NCBI GenBank assembly: GCA_946885335.1
Contig: CAMPGG010000074.1
Span: forward strand, 1-12,623
Direction of reading: 5' to 3'
Origin: an uncultured Chitinophagaceae bacterium
GTDB taxonomy: Bacteria; Bacteroidota; Bacteroidia; Chitinophagales; Chitinophagaceae
DNA length: 12,623 nt
Below the pieces are notes generated by a model. The model was not told the origin of the DNA, searched no databases, and saw only the letters and a list, made by a program, of their open reading frames with translations. Positions 12,604-12,623 of the stretch are shown piece after piece; position 1 is the first letter of the stretch; the number at the start of each line of letters is the position of its first letter. Both the position numbers and the translations under genes were made by a program.

Positions 12604-12623
12604 ATTGTTTCATGTTAATCAGA

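Larger units (their letters stand above)
12023..12623. other. Gene-free right end: long leader, shared element, two hairpins
   Basis: There is no convincing gene. It holds an unconserved leader (12023-12284) with a small hairpin (AAGAAGT 12248-12254 with ACTTCTT 12262-12268), copy B of the shared element (12285-12402), an AT-rich stretch (12403-12525), and two hairpins that likely end a transcript from outside the window. A 31-codon frame on the minus strand (12192-12287) begins at the edge of the element. Confidence 0.6.

Overview
The window looks like a low-GC Bacteroidota chromosome, most like the Chitinophagales/Chitinophagaceae. The evidence is three proteins ending in type IX secretion (T9SS) sorting domains, a TonB-dependent receptor with an N-terminal carboxypeptidase-regulatory-like domain, a 2TM-domain protein, an HTH_34-type winged-helix regulator, no clear Shine-Dalgarno sequences, and several candidate promoters of the Bacteroidota type (TTG, 19-20 nt, then a TAnnTTTG-like box). 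The genus assignment is inference.

Left part, + strand (1-3460): the 3' end of a T9SS-secreted protein (1-1140) with a strong terminator. Then comes pdxA (1308-2405, vitamin B6 synthesis), about 500 nt of low-complexity and leader DNA, a 73-residue two-helix membrane protein (2906-3127), and a gene-free stretch with a promoter-like element, a long-range stem and a clear intrinsic terminator. That stretch may encode a small RNA of about 215 nt.

Centre, - strand (8361 down to 3560): a compact six-gene operon. In transcription order it holds a TonB-dependent receptor, a 2TM-domain protein, a periplasmic helical-repeat protein, two tandem paralogous multi-pass membrane proteins, and a winged-helix regulator. 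The last four genes are separated by 19 nt, 1 nt and an 8-nt overlap. The only clear promoter lies just before the receptor. The spacer of that promoter contains a perfect 15-bp palindrome, a natural candidate operator for the regulator encoded at the operon's other end. No substrate can be assigned.

Right part, - strand (12623 down to 8382): two separately transcribed T9SS surface or secreted proteins, one with a cadherin-like domain and one with a lamin-tail domain. Both have long leaders and good terminators. The two leaders share a duplicated element of about 116 nt. It carries an upstream 10-mer, a TTG-N20-TATTTTG promoter-like pair, a stem-loop placed at the predicted transcript start, and a conserved downstream block ending at an ATG. 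This shared element and the receptor operon with its embedded operator are the best candidates for undescribed biology here. There is no CRISPR array, tRNA, rRNA or insertion sequence.
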